From assembly GCA_015501585.1 (NCBI GenBank), contig JADNRY010000062.1, positions 205,462 through 269,461 on the forward strand: 64,000 nt of DNA. The letters are read 5' to 3'. The DNA comes from Rhodocollybia butyracea. Lineage: Eukaryota > Basidiomycota > Agaricomycetes > Agaricales > Omphalotaceae. Numbering within the stretch: position 1 is the first letter of the stretch; every line of letters starts with the position of its first letter. Under the pieces are notes generated by a model. It was given only the letters and a program-made list of their open reading frames with translations. It ran no database searches and was not told the DNA's origin. The translations under genes were made by a program, and so were the position numbers. Positions 44,958 through 56,934 of the stretch are shown here, one piece after another.

Positions 44958-47900
44958 CAGTAGCATTATTTAAATACCCCCAGTACCTGTTGTGGAGATT
45001 ATGATAATAAACCCAGTAAGCTACTGTACAGTAAGAGTGTAGGGGCATTTTAATCCCTCTGTGTTCGCATTTGATGAGGTCATGTGACTCATTCGTTGCA
45101 GCTTTTGGGTGGCTGGATGAAAATAGGTTATTTACGGGCCTATTTAGGCAATTTCTGGGATGGTAGCTAGCCCAAAAAAGACTATATATAATGTATTAAT
45201 ATTTGAGCACTACTCCGAGGTGGATTAGGCACCATAAGGGGATGGATTGCATCAAAAAATCTAGATGACGTTCGGTCAAAGCTGGCTGAGCATTACCCAA
45301 TTGGGTAATGCCATCAAAACAGTAAAAGCGGCCTAAAAAGCCTGCTTCTACATGGATATTCTGCCCTATAAGAGTGTAGATAGTATCTTTACATATATAA
45401 TAGGTCCCTGAAGCAAAATTACAGCGATAGCTGCGGTCAAAGCTGTTTTATTACCATATTTAGAATGCCAGCAAAGCGGCCTAAAAGCTTGTTTATGCAT
45501 GGGTATTCTACCTAATAGCAGTCTATACAGTGTTTATAGATGTACAGTAGGCACCTAAAGCGAAATTAAAGCAGGTATATGGTGTAATAGTAGCACTGCT
45601 TCGATGTTTGGGTCTGTGGCTGTGTTGTAAAAAATCGAAATAAAAGTAGGGATGTTTAATATACTAGTGGTACAGGCATGGTCTCTGCATAATATATATA
45701 TACCTGAAGCGAAATCAGAGCATTCTATGAAGAGAATAGGCTGTAATTGCCCGCTATAGGCCGGAGGAGGTCAAAGCTGTATGACCAAATAGGGAAATAT
45801 ATGATTACATACAGGTGGTGTTGAGTCGAAGTTGGGCTCAGTAATGGCATGGCCTCTCAAGGGCTGAGGTCTGGAATACATACCTGAGTACTGTAGTATG
45901 CTAGCTACGCCCTCCAGGTGTTATATTTGGCAATATGTGGGCAGGAATATGTACATGGAGTGATCAATGGTGAGTAACCATCAAAATTCGCATTTTTGAG
46001 GAATTAAATACTAATAATGAGTGTCTAAGCGCAGGTAGGACCTCAAACCTCGGTATATATGCTCTCCAACATAGTATACACTCGATCCGTGTCCAAGAAC
46101 CATTAATATGTGACCAGATGCGATGGTATACACTGATCTTTATTGATTTTCCCTCAAAACTCGATTTTTTGAGGAATTATCATGGAATATTGGGGCCTTA
46201 AGAGTAGCCAGGGGGCTAAGACGTCGTATATAGACTGTACTACATGGTATTAGTCTTAGCCATATGCAAGAACAATTTATGCAGCACCTGAAGCGATGGT
46301 ATTCCCTGATCTGTATGGATTCTGCCAAAAAATGCGATTTTCAGGAAATAAAACAGGCATAGAGCGTGCTATACACCTCAGACTATGCTCAAACTTGGGT
46401 AATCATGTATTCAAATCATATGGAGGCCCTCCAGACCAAAAGGTTTGAGTATGTACATCTCAATGTCATGATCTGAACTTTGAGCCAACTAGAGATATCC
46501 TAGTGTGCACTTACAACAGTATCGTTCCATGGAGGTACCCAGATGTGGATATAACACCTGGTAGTCGTTGAATTTGATTCGAAGACATGTTTCCCAAGTT
46601 TTTAGTATGATCTGAGACTTGGAGCACACTCTATGCCTATTTTATTTCCTGAAAATCGCATTTTTTGGCAGAATCCATACAGATCAGGGAATACCATCGC
46701 TTCAGGTGCTGCATAAATCGTTCTTGCATATGGCAAAGACTAATACCATGTAGTACAGTCTATATACGACGTCTTAGCCCCCTGGCTACTCTTAAGGCCC
46801 CAATATTCCATGATAATTCCTCAAAAAATCGAGTTTTGAGGGAAAATCAATAAAGATCAGTGTATACCATCGCATCTGGTCACATATTAATGGTTCTTGG
46901 ACACGGATCGAGTGTATACTATGTTGGAGAGCATATATACCGAGGTTTGAGGTCCTACCTGCGCTTAGACACTCATTATTAGTATTTAATTCCTCAAAAA
47001 TGCGAATTTTGATGGTTACTCACCATTGATCACTCCATGTACATATTCCTGCCCACATATTGCCAAATATAACACCTGGAGGGCGTAGCTAGCATACTAC
47101 AGTACTCAGGTATGTATTCCAGACCTCAGCCCTTGAGAGGCCATGCCATTACTGAGCCCAACTTCGACTCAACACCACCTGTATGTAATCATATATTTCC
47201 CTATTTGGTCATACAGCTTTGACCTCCTCCGGCCTATAGCGGGCAATTACAGCCTATTCTCTTCATAGAATGCTCTGATTTCGCTTCAGGTATATATATA
47301 TTATGCAGAGACCATGCCTGTACCACTAGTATATTAAACATCCCTACTTTTATTTCGATTTTTTACAACACAGCCACAGACCCAAACATCGAAGCAGTGC
47401 TACTATTACACCATATACCTGCTTTAATTTCGCTTTAGGTGCCTACTGTACATCTATAAACACTGTATAGACTGCTATTAGGTAGAATACCCATGCATAA
47501 ACAAGCTTTTAGGCCGCTTTGCTGGCATTCTAAATATGGTAATAAAACAGCTTTGACCGCAGCTATCGCTGTAATTTTGCTTCAGGGACCTATTATATAT
47601 GTAAAGATACTATCTACACTATTATAGGGCAGAATATCCATGTAGAAGCAGGCTTTTTAGGCCGCTTTTACTGTTTTGATGGCATTACCCAATTGGGTAA
47701 TGCTCAGCCAGCTTTGACCGAACGTCATCTAGATTTTTTGATGCAATCCATCCCCTTATGGTGCCTAATCCACCTCGGAGTAGTGCTCAAATATTAATAC
47801 ATTATATATAGTCTTTTTTGGGCTAGCTACCATCCCAGAAATTGCCTAAATAGGCCCGTAAATAACCTATTTTCATCCAGCCACCCAAAAGCTGCAACGA

Positions 47901-48035
47901 ATGAGTCACATGACCTCATCAAATGCGAACACAGAGGGATTAAAATGCCCCTACACTCTTACTGTACAGTAGCTTACTGGGTTTATTATCATAATCTCCA
48001 CAACAGGTACTGGGGGTATTTAAATAATGCTACTG
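44958..48035. repeat. 3.08-kb near-perfect palindrome (inverted repeat)
   Basis: Positions p and 92993-p are complementary over the whole interval, with no net length difference between arms. The outer about 1.39 kb of each arm (44958-46350 and 46643-48035) differ at only scattered single bases. The central about 290 bp pair more weakly. The ends are CAGTAGCATTATTTAAATACC and its complement. If the flanking TA is a target duplication, the repeat would start at GCATTATTT. No transposase or other convincing gene is present; identical 62-codon frames in both arms (46140-46328, 46665-46853) are just mirrored non-coding sequence. It could be a foldback transposon, or an inverted duplication. Confidence 0.9.
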
Positions 48036-49665
48036 CAATGGGTGAGGGACGCTACCACATCTCTGGCACAACCGACCTTTCACCATGGATCACAGGATTG
48101 GCACATTAACTACACGGCCGACTACAGCCGCCAACATAGAGTCCTCAGCCCACCCATGACCGCTAACGGAATGCCCATGGTCCTCCCAACAGCGAGTTTG
48201 CAAACGATGCTCAATCTTGAGGATCTTATTTGTATCTAAAGGGTGACTACAACCGGTATTTTGGCTGTCCTTCATTACTTGTTTCACAAAATGGGTATTC
48301 AAGTTCAACCTATGGTAACTTTCGACGACTTGCAGCAACGGTTCTTCACATTAGTTTCTACTCAGTTCGACGAAGTACTCGCTAATGCCACTACCAGGAG
48401 TTTCTTAGAATTGGTCACCAACTATAACAACATACTCTGGATGTACAATCTTCTTTTGGACCCGACCGTATTGCAACGCGCCACTCACAATGAACAACAT
48501 ACGCCCATACCTTCCGGGTATCCACTGGTAGGAGATGGTACTAGAAACCTGGATACTATGAATCCCGAAGCCCGCGCCCTTTACAAAATGGCGATAGATG
48601 CACGGAATAGAAGAGAACCTTCGCTAACGGAATATTCTCCTATATTCGAAACGAGGATCTACCTGAAACAGCGTGCTCGTATGGTAACCATGCCGCCAAC
48701 AACACCGGAACAGTCAATATTCGTCAGGAAAGACTACGCGTACTCACAGCAACTAGCGCAATGGTTATGCCCAACCCGGCGCGCAAAACTAGGGAACATC
48801 ACGTTGAATTCGGACACACGCAATACTTGTTCACCCCAATTTGGAGTGACACAGACCAGGAAAGGGCTATGGCAAGTATTCGCAAAGATAACGCTTCTCA
48901 TTTAAGCAGCAGTAGGGATCGCTACCTTTACTGGATAGCTTGGTCGGATCGCTTTATGCTAGGTATGCCACACGTAACACATGAATTAGCAATCCAAGGA
49001 GAAAACCTTTTCGAGAACGCAAGGCAATATGCTAGGGACCCCACCACATACCTGGTACGACAACTAGATATAGGGGAACGAGTACCCAGGACACACAAGC
49101 CATACGAGTTGTCTCCAACATTCTCGACAATAGCGCAACAACCGCCCGGTCTAAATAGGAACACTTTGACTATCACCTCACAATTGGCAACCGTTAACCG
49201 AGCCCAGGACCAACCTCTCTCACCGCCTAAACCGCCTTCCAGGCCAGCATTGGGACAAGCACCAACATCACCTAGAATTCTACAAGGGGAGTACCTCCTA
49301 GAGACCAGGCGCGATTAAGCGAATGGACGGCACGAGCAGGGAGTATGGAATCGCAAAGGCCAAAAACTACTTTCCCTCCAATTCCATACACTACTAAACC
49401 AAAGAGTCCACCTCTAGAATCCACACCTGCCCAGTTCACATTACCTGTTCATTTCATGTTGGACCAAAACCCGTTCGCTAGCAGCAGTAATTCAGCGCAT
49501 TCCTTGGGACAAGCAGTGGCGACCTTATCGGGACAAGGGCAAACGGCTTGGATTTTGGATTCCATCGACAGGAACCACCACACCAGATACCGTTAGAACC
49601 CCCTGTGATTGTGACAGCAACAACACAATCTTGACCGGGTTTTTGGGAACAATACGCGACAACAG
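48036..49665 (+). pseudogene. Broken ORF of unknown family, possibly gag-like
   Basis: A plus-strand coding remnant directly beside the palindrome. A first part (TTSLAQPTFHHGSQDWHINY...) is cut by TAA at 48238-48240, then continues in the same frame (MGIQVQPMVTFDDLQQRFF, FLELVTNYNNILWMYNLLLD). It shifts frame near 48760 into MPNPARKTREHHVEFGH, SRDRYLYWIAWSDRFMLGMP and ENLFENARQYARDPTTYLV, and shifts again near 49290 into a Pro/Gln-rich part that runs into the left LTR of element C. The polar, Pro-rich layout resembles retroelement structural proteins, but I recognise no domain. It is clearly inactive. Confidence 0.5.
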
Positions 49666-49918
49666 TGTAACGCCTCCGCCTCTCCATAATCACCACTGAC
49701 CATATCCGGCAATATGGTCATCCTAGACGCCGCCGATAGACCAAACGGTCTATCTTATCATTCTATTTATTATTAATTATATAATAAATCCGTTACTATA
49801 AGTATCGTACGATTACTTAAGAGTCTAGTTAGTCTTTTACACCGTTGTACACACAATAGTATCCTATTTGTCGTGTTCACCGGTGTTCCTAAGGACTTTG
49901 CCCATAGGGCGCGTTATA
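49666..49918 (+). repeat. 5' LTR of element C
   Basis: 253 bp. It contains an inverted pair around a CCGGCA loop (GACCATAT/ATATGGTC). In the right LTR both arms of that pair are changed (GACCGTAT/ATACGGTC), so the pairing is kept. Confidence 0.9.
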
Positions 49919-50086
49919 CTTTTTTGAACATCAAAAAATTACTATTGTGTGAATAACACAAAGCTATTAGTTTAACAAGCTAAAAACAGTTATACTACCA
50001 AGTATAACAACCATTATTCCAACTCACTACACAATCTACACAAACCCGCTCCATTTTTCCGTCCCGCTATATCATTTGCTGTCTCA

Positions 50087-52348
50087 ATGACCTCTCGAAA
50101 TCAATCAGAGAAGTCATATCGGAGCGTGCGCAATCGCGCACCTTCCATTCGTGGTGATGTGTCACCACAATCAATCTATTCAGTCGCATCAGTGACTCAT
50201 TCCGTGTGTGCGTCTGAAGGACGGCACTACAGGCAGGACAAAAGTCCACCTAATGAACAGTATATGACTATTCGTAAGAAACGGCCGACCCGAGAGCGTT
50301 TAAGTGAGATTTCTTCTGCGCTACAAGATGTAGCGGCATCACTCGACAAGAGTACGCAAGTACTCAATCGTATTCTCAATATAACTGAGAAATGGGATGC
50401 ATCTAGCATCCGATCTAATGAAGAAAGATCTTCTTCATTGAGAAACAGCAATAGTGATTACCGAGACGGCCTGCTGTCACACTGCAGCACCATCTGTTCC
50501 TACCGAGGCAAACAACTTGGTACGCCAATGGTGTGAGACTGTGCCCAAGGCACCGTCAGTCCAACAATCACTGTTGGACGAACAGTATTCACAAGGGATG
50601 ACCAAGTCACCCCGTCATGTTCCTGTATTCTGACAGGAATACGCACCAGTGTCAGTAACTATACCGACACCCATCTACACATCCCGCATGAGACAGAGTC
50701 CCATTGCGGAGGCAGCGTCTCTGACACTGCGAGGTCCCAGGCCATTACCGGTGACCAAATCTTGCTCACCACAAAGTGCGGTGAACATTAAAAGTGAACC
50801 AAAGTTACCTCGTAACTTCAATCAGGTAGTAGCAATACCACCACAGGAAAGTACAATGTACTTCCCTACTGCAAGGGCGCCAATGGTACCCAATATTATT
50901 ACACCTCCAGTAGTTGTACCAAACACTACTGGAAATCATTCCAGTATGGGACCGCAACACGGTACCCTTCCGGTAGTTCCTACTACCATATCCATTGCCC
51001 CGGCGACACAAAGTGTTGCCCCTCCGGTAGTACACACTACCGTAAGACTGCCCAAATTGCCGCCCAGCAATGTGCCAGAGCCAAGTTCAATGCCAGTGCC
51101 AATGGTATTGGCCGAGTTGCAACCACAGCCGCTTCCGTTGGGAGTAGCTAAAGATTGGATGAGTCGCATAGCGATTCAACGCCAACATAACACCAGTCTC
51201 CGAGATTTCGGATTCGCGCCATCTGGGCTTCCCGACCAAATGGTGGGATATAATGTCGACGGAATACCCATTGATAAATTGACTACTCCCAGAGAAATCT
51301 GGGATCGATTTTACATTCCACCCGCTGAGTCCTTTCCAGGACCAAGCAATAATGCCGGAGCGAAAGCAGAGTGCTAAATCCAAAGGCCGCAAACGCAGGC
51401 CATGGTCGGATGAATCATCTGACTCTAGTGATACCGAGTCAAATACTGACTCTTCGTCTGATGCCTCTTGGCTAGACAAATTTGCTACCCGTAAGGGTAA
51501 AATTACTCCTAATGAGCGCCGTAAAATACTGCGTTCACTTGCATCTAAGATGCGAGAAACAACAGGTGACGACGAACATCGTTCCCGATGGAAACACAAG
51601 GTACACAAAGTGTACCGTAAACAAATTCGAGATAAGGTAGGGAATCCTATCCCTCCCATTGAGAGCCATAAAGCTCTTAAAGTTCCATCTCTGGAGGTCT
51701 ATGACGGATCTCCGGATGTCGATGTCTTCGAGCGGTGGCTAATGTCACTTCTCCAATGGATGGTAGTGCGGTGACGATTATGATGCTACATGGACTGCCG
51801 TGCTTGGCATGTTTCTAAAGGGCAAAGCCCTTTACTGGTATAACGACAAAGTTGCTGGTATACACCGCACTGTCCTTAAGTGGACATTTGAAGGCGCCAT
51901 CATTGGTGTCTTTGATTGTTGCATCCAAGCAACGACCATTCATCAAGCTGCATGGCAGTTTGACCTTATTGAGTATTCACCCAATACGGGTGTGAGGGAT
52001 TATTATTCCTCACTTACACGATGGGCATCATGGATGCTCCAAACACCGGATGATGCAACAATGCGGAAACAGTTCATTGAGGGATTACCCTTCAATATTA
52101 TCAGGCAACTCACGAACAAGGGGATCGTTCCGGAGTATGCCAAATTAGAAGTGATGGTCAGAGCCGTCACACGCATTGAGGACCACACGGCCCTCACTAA
52201 ATATTATGTCTCTTCTAGGAATAGAGACAATGAACTTGAATCATCAGAACACCCCAATGAGTCGGACACCGAGAACATTAAAAATGTTCTTGAGCCAATC
52301 GAGGAGGACACCTCCTTAAGTATCGGAAAGGATAAACCTTCCGAATGA
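50087..52348 (+). pseudogene. Element C gag
   Basis: Starts MTSRNQSEKSYRSVRNRAPS. RPTRERLSEISSALQDVAAS and LNRILNITEKWD align with the junction of the two gag pieces of element A. A frameshift near 50460 and a TGA near 50630 precede a Pro/Val-rich part with IAIQRQHNTSLRDFGF and DKLTTPREIWDRFY. A basic patch (KSKGRKRRPWSDESSDSS) and the capsid core (YDGSPDVDVFERWLMSLLQW, LGMFLKGKALYWYNDKV, QFIEGLPFNIIRQL) follow, with another frameshift near 51770. It ends at 52348 without a zinc knuckle. It is not functional as it stands. Confidence 0.82.
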
Positions 52349-52688
52349 TTTATTGGTTTATTCCGACGCCCAGGTAATATGCCTTACCTGGGCATCACTA
52401 CTTATCCTCAGCCCGGATTCTCACTGAGAATCCTCATTAAGCAATACTCGGAAACTTCCGAGTCTGCGCATTGAACATTTGGACATTTCCAAATCAAATC
52501 ATGCTCTAGTGGTACGCCCCACTATCGTTTGATTCAGACAAGTCCGAAAATCTGATGCGCCGCATCAATTAATCCTGTACTTGATACGGGATCATTCTAT
52601 GTTAAACCAAATTAAAAATGGTTTGGATGGTGATGATGTCATTACCATTTTCGATTCACATCCCTGATGTTAATCTGGTGGGGGAGGG

Positions 52689-52941
52689 TGTAACGCCTCC
52701 GCCTCTCCATAATCACCACTGACCGTATCCGGTGATACGGTCATCCTAGACGCCGCCGATAGACCAAACGGTCTATCTTATCATTCTATTTATTATTAAT
52801 TATATAATAAATCCGTTACTATAAGTATCGTACGATTACTTAAGAGTCTAGTTAGTCTTTTACACCGTTGTACACACAATAGTATCCTATTTGTCGTGTT
52901 CACCGGTGTTCCTAAGGACTTTGCCCATAGGGCGCGTTATA
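52689..52941 (+). repeat. 3' LTR of element C
   Basis: 253 bp, preceded by the polypurine tract GTGGGGGAGGG. Differs from the 5' LTR mainly in the short inverted pair near its start. Confidence 0.9.
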
Positions 52942-53061
52942 GAATCTTTGAGTTTGCGCAAGTAGTCATAGATCACCAATTCTACACTGCACCCCCTCTT
53001 TACCGCAACCTTAATGCCATCTGGAGAGGTGCCGAAGTGAACGCCTGAGCCCTGTCAAAAT

Positions 53062-54896
53062 TCAGCTTGGAGCTTGCCACTGATAGCGATTAAAGCCTAC
53101 TTCGTGCTCAATTTCAAGCCTATACCTGTGCTGCCTCGCCAGCCCCCCAATCTGCCAACTTTCTTCATCACAATTCCGCTTCCTTGGACTTTGATTGTTG
53201 TCCTCAGTTTTACGTTTAAATTGAGTCTTCGACCCGCTGGTCTGAATGCTGGAGAGTCTGGCAAATGCATTGCTGACATGGTTTTGCAAGGCTTCATCAT
53301 TGACAGAGCGGATGTAGTCCAGGAGGTTATATAGGTGTAGTAAGACGCAGAGCGAATCATCCATCAGGGTAAGGTCAAACACCTTTTCAAAGTAGCAGAC
53401 CTAAAATATTCAATCAGGGCTTCGTTATGTCCCTCAATTGCTATTAACCAACCTCACTGTCTTGCTGAAACATCAGCAAAAACCTTACATCTTGCCAGAG
53501 CTGGTCGACGTATACCAAGGGAAGAATGAACTGCCTGGGCTTTTTGTCCTCCTTCTGGACCACAGACACAAGCCGTACAATGCTTCCTCCTTGCAAAAGC
53601 AGCCGATAGAAATCTTCTTTGTCCGCTTGGGATTGAGTTTCAGTCAAAAGTGGCGGCAAAACCTCCCAAATGCCAAAATCACTTTTCGGCTTATAGGAGA
53701 AGTATGTGGGTGGTGTTTGATCTACAACAGTAAGCACTAGCTGCTTAATCGGCCAAGGCTTGGTTGAGCTAGCAGACGTCCAACATAAGCTTCAGCTGAC
53801 AAAGGCTGATGTAGGCTCAACATACGGGTAGATGGCTACTCTTCGATCCCGGTGAAAGCTCTTCATGCTCAGGAGTAAATTGATACCTAGATCTACAAAA
53901 AAGACCCGCGAAGTGACTTCCTGAAGGCCATTGGTCTGGATTAGGGTGGAGATGCGATCTAGAGCAACAAGGAATTTATGCAAAGAGATGTAATGGTCAA
54001 CTTCGCAAGCGGAGGCTTGGAGAGCGGCATTGTCTTCAAGAGAGATGATGCTGTTTTCGAGAGATTCGAGAGGGATGGCATTGTTTTTGTGAGAGACGGC
54101 GCTGTTTTTGAGAGAGACGTCTGAAGCAGCAAAAAGCTTGGTAGTCTGGTGGCGTGTCTTTTCAAGCTCTTTTGAAAGCCGCGCGTGTTCCTTTGGTTTA
54201 AATCAAAATTAGTGACGAGCCGTAACACATCCCTGGTAAGCCTTACATCTTCTGGAAAGAAGCGCTTGCTGCCAAGAGTCTCGAGGAATGTCCTGACAAA
54301 GCTTGGCAAGCTGTCCTGCACTAGGCATATGATTTTGTTATGGTGCAAGTCTACCTGTTGGAATTTGTGCAAGTCGGCCATATGGATGAAAGAGCACAAG
54401 TGCGGACCCTCTCCCAAATCAAGCAGCACGGAGCCTGCGACATGATGAGCCTCTGCTGCTATAGCAATGCTAGAAACTACTTACGATCTCACAAAACCAC
54501 CAGGCAGCGTTTACCAATTTCATCTTCATCTTCAACCAAACCATTTGTAGGAAGGGTTACGGCTGAGTCCCTCTTGGCCTTGAAATCCTCCGCGGAGACG
54601 TTGTAAACGCTGATATCTGTTTGTTTGACATCTGCCTGTGTGTAGCCGTGTCTTTCACAGATGCGAGGGTATATGATTTTGTGGATAACAAGGTTGACAA
54701 CTAACGACGGGATCTCCTTGCGGCGGTAGATAACAGGATTGTGCTCTAGCGTCCCGTTAACATCGTAGAAGACCCGGTAGATATCATTGCTGTTTTCAAT
54801 TTTTTCATTGTTTTCAATGTTTTCGCTGAGGTTTTTGCTGTCGCTGCTCATGGTGGAAAAACGGCTCATGGTGGAACAATGTGACCTGTATAACAT
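53062..54896 (-). CDS. Multi-exon gene of unknown function
   Basis: I do not recognise the family. From the start (54894-54896, or the second Met at 54867-54869) exon 1 gives a Ser/Glu/Asn-rich stretch, then IYRVFYDVNGTLEHNPVIYR, IPSLVVNLVIHKIIYPRICE and DISVYNVSAEDFKAKRDSAV. Consensus introns link exon 1 to EAHHVAGSVLLDLGEGPHLC, and FFPED (donor GTAAGG, branch CTAAT) to HARLSKELEKTRHQTTKLF. A charged helical segment follows with repeated units of the type SLKNSAVSHKNN/SLENSIISLEDN. Later exons include FLVALDRISTLIQTN, FGIWEVLPPLLTETQSQADK and LCVLLHLYNLLDYIRSV, and the frame ends at 53062. Introns restore open frames throughout, so the gene may be intact. It is not obviously part of a transposon. 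Confidence 0.5.
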
Positions 54897-55858
54897 TGTG
54901 GGCGTCGTAGCTCGCCACCTGACCTGACTTGACTGACGTCAATAGTGCAGTCTTTTTGATAAATTGCTAATAAGTTCGCAATGACTAGATACTACTCAAA
55001 CTTCTGAATACATGGATCAGTTTGTAGTAGATGAAATCTCTACCTTGAATTTCCTGCATTTTTAAAGATTTTATTGCCTGCGTCGGGCAGTGTCCGAAGA
55101 AGTGCAACTGGGCGCTTAGCCGCCAAATCTCTTGTAGGAATTAAAATTTGGCCTGTTATTAGAATAGTGAATAACCTTCCGAAGTAATCTCAGCGGTCTC
55201 AATACACATTCTATATGCTCCTGATGATTGATGCAAAAACCACACTCGCCGTTCTGAACATTCTGCTCAGTATTCAAGCCCTGTTCGCAAAAGGATCAAT
55301 CTGAGTAGAATCATTATAAAGTAATCATTAAATCTGTAGAGTGATGGGAACTGATGTTTTTGGACCACAGTAACTCAATCAATGTGCTTAGGTCATGGTC
55401 GCAAGTTCAGTACACTTTACTCTGGTTTTTTTTTGTGCAGAAAAGAATGCATAATGCTTTTGATTAACCTATTTACAAAAACTATACCAAAGGCCAAAGC
55501 CTAATATGAAATAGCTGGCATGTAGTTAGCAAAGATAAGTCATTCAACTGTCACTGAAGGACTGAAGGAAACAGTGCGAAATCGCGTGAAATTTATCCAT
55601 CTCATAACACTTCCGTTGATAATATGAGTATTTCTGAGTCTAATGACGCGAATTTGAGAGTATTTCGTGTGAAGCAGCGAGAGGTCTAATAGTAGCTCGA
55701 TATCTTTCCTCTGATAAGCTGCAGCTTATCTTGGAAAGAGAATATGACAGCAAAGCAACTCACTAGTATAATATAATTACTCCAAGCCACTGTTGAAGTA
55801 TCTACAGTATCTCCAAAAAATGTACTACGATATACCTTTTAGCCAGTAGTGAAATACT
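54897..55858. other. AT-rich intergenic region
   Basis: Upstream of the unknown minus-strand gene and outside the probable LTR of element F. No ORF above about 50 codons with any support, no RNA gene and no strong repeat was seen. Confidence 0.45.
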
Positions 55859-56717
55859 TGTCATACCAACACTTCTTTCCTTGCTTGCTTCCTTCCTTTA
55901 GAAGGAACCTCCGAATACACTACCACTTTCAAACCCTCCCCATCCAAAATCCGTAAATGTAAGGATCTAGGCGGATCCTTATTGCGACGGGTTGATGTAC
56001 TATCTCGAATAGAAGCGGCGGAACGTTTCCAATGGGATGATTCGATAATAGTGTACTTGATCTGGGAATAGCGACGACGTGAAATGTACGAGCGGAATCT
56101 GGAAGTGTAATAGAATGAACCGTACGAGTAAGCCTAGGAACAGAATGAGTTTCCGACTCTAAGGGTAGGACCCGTTGGGCGCAAGCGTTTTCGAAGACGA
56201 GTTATTGGCGGCGGAAAGTCGAGCGGGAGCTGACTTGGTAGAGCGCAATGAATCAGAATTGAAGAGAGTATATTGCGGAGTGAAGAAAACGATAGAGTGA
56301 AGAAATAGAGTAAAAGAAACTGATAAGTCGAGAAATGAGTCAGTAACTGGGGGGTTGTTTCAATATAGCAAATCTAAGGTATCAGAGATATTGAACGAGT
56401 ATTTAAGAAGAACAGAAATGTACAGGGTCGCAAAAAGTACTTAGGTGATTGAGTAAGGTGAAAGGGAAGGAAACTACAATGGACAAGCGGGAACGGAAGT
56501 AGTACGAGGGCATACCTCGAAATAGAACAAGGCATCTAGGGAGACGGAAACTGGCTAATATCGGATACAATTGGTGAAAGAGTTACAAATGGATCGGAAT
56601 GTCGGGCTATGGTTAGCGCAATTGGTCTAAGTTCATGAGCGGGATTGGCGGGATGACAAGCAGTAGCGGACTTGATGGGGTGAGACGCGATAGAGTACAG
56701 GAGTACGGGGCATGACA
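55859..56717 (-). repeat. Probable 3' LTR of element F
   Basis: On the minus strand it starts TGTCATGCCCCG and ends GGTATGACA, with inverted termini TGTCAT/ATGACA, and is 859 bp long. The purine-rich GAAAGGGGGGTAA precedes it on that strand (56718-56730), as a polypurine tract should. The outer flank reads atact. Only one copy is in the window, so this is inferred from end structure. Confidence 0.6.
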
Positions 56718-56934
56718 TTACCCCCCTTTCAGGCTCCAAGCCTTCGAGGAGCAGATCCTGGACGGTGATTGTGATTCGGGTGCTATCGGTGTCGTCGGGA
56801 TACGTAAGGATTCTTCCGGGAGAAGCTTCCCCGATTGTTGAGTCATGCAGGGTTGAACTTGTTGTGTGGATGATTAATACTTCTTCTTTTTCAACCACAA
56901 CAACCTTTGCCACCTACTGCCCTTTCTGATTACC

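Larger units (their letters stand above)
49666..52941 (+). mobile_element. Element C: gag-only Ty3/gypsy element related to A
   Basis: A 3.28-kb plus-strand element with 253-bp LTRs (49666-49918, 52689-52941) that differ at about three sites. LTR ends (TGTAACGCCTCC...GCGTTATA), interior start (CTTTTTTGAACATC) and polypurine tract (GTGGGGGAGGG) match element A. Only gag-like coding sequence is present, broken by frameshifts and TGA, and the interior carries no protease, RT or integrase. The flanks aacag and gaatc are not duplicated, so recombination between copies or loss of one side is likely. Confidence 0.85.

Noticed and set aside
46140..46853. Pair of identical 62-codon ORFs in the palindrome
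   Set aside because: They are mirror images produced by the inverted repeat; no domain and no flanking gene structure.
44958..48035. Palindrome as a DNA transposon with long terminal inverted repeats and transposase
   Set aside because: No transposase-like coding sequence in either arm or the centre; at most a non-autonomous foldback element.
56536..56913. 125-codon minus-strand ORF across the F LTR edge
   Set aside because: It spans the polypurine tract/LTR boundary and shows no known domain; probably chance.
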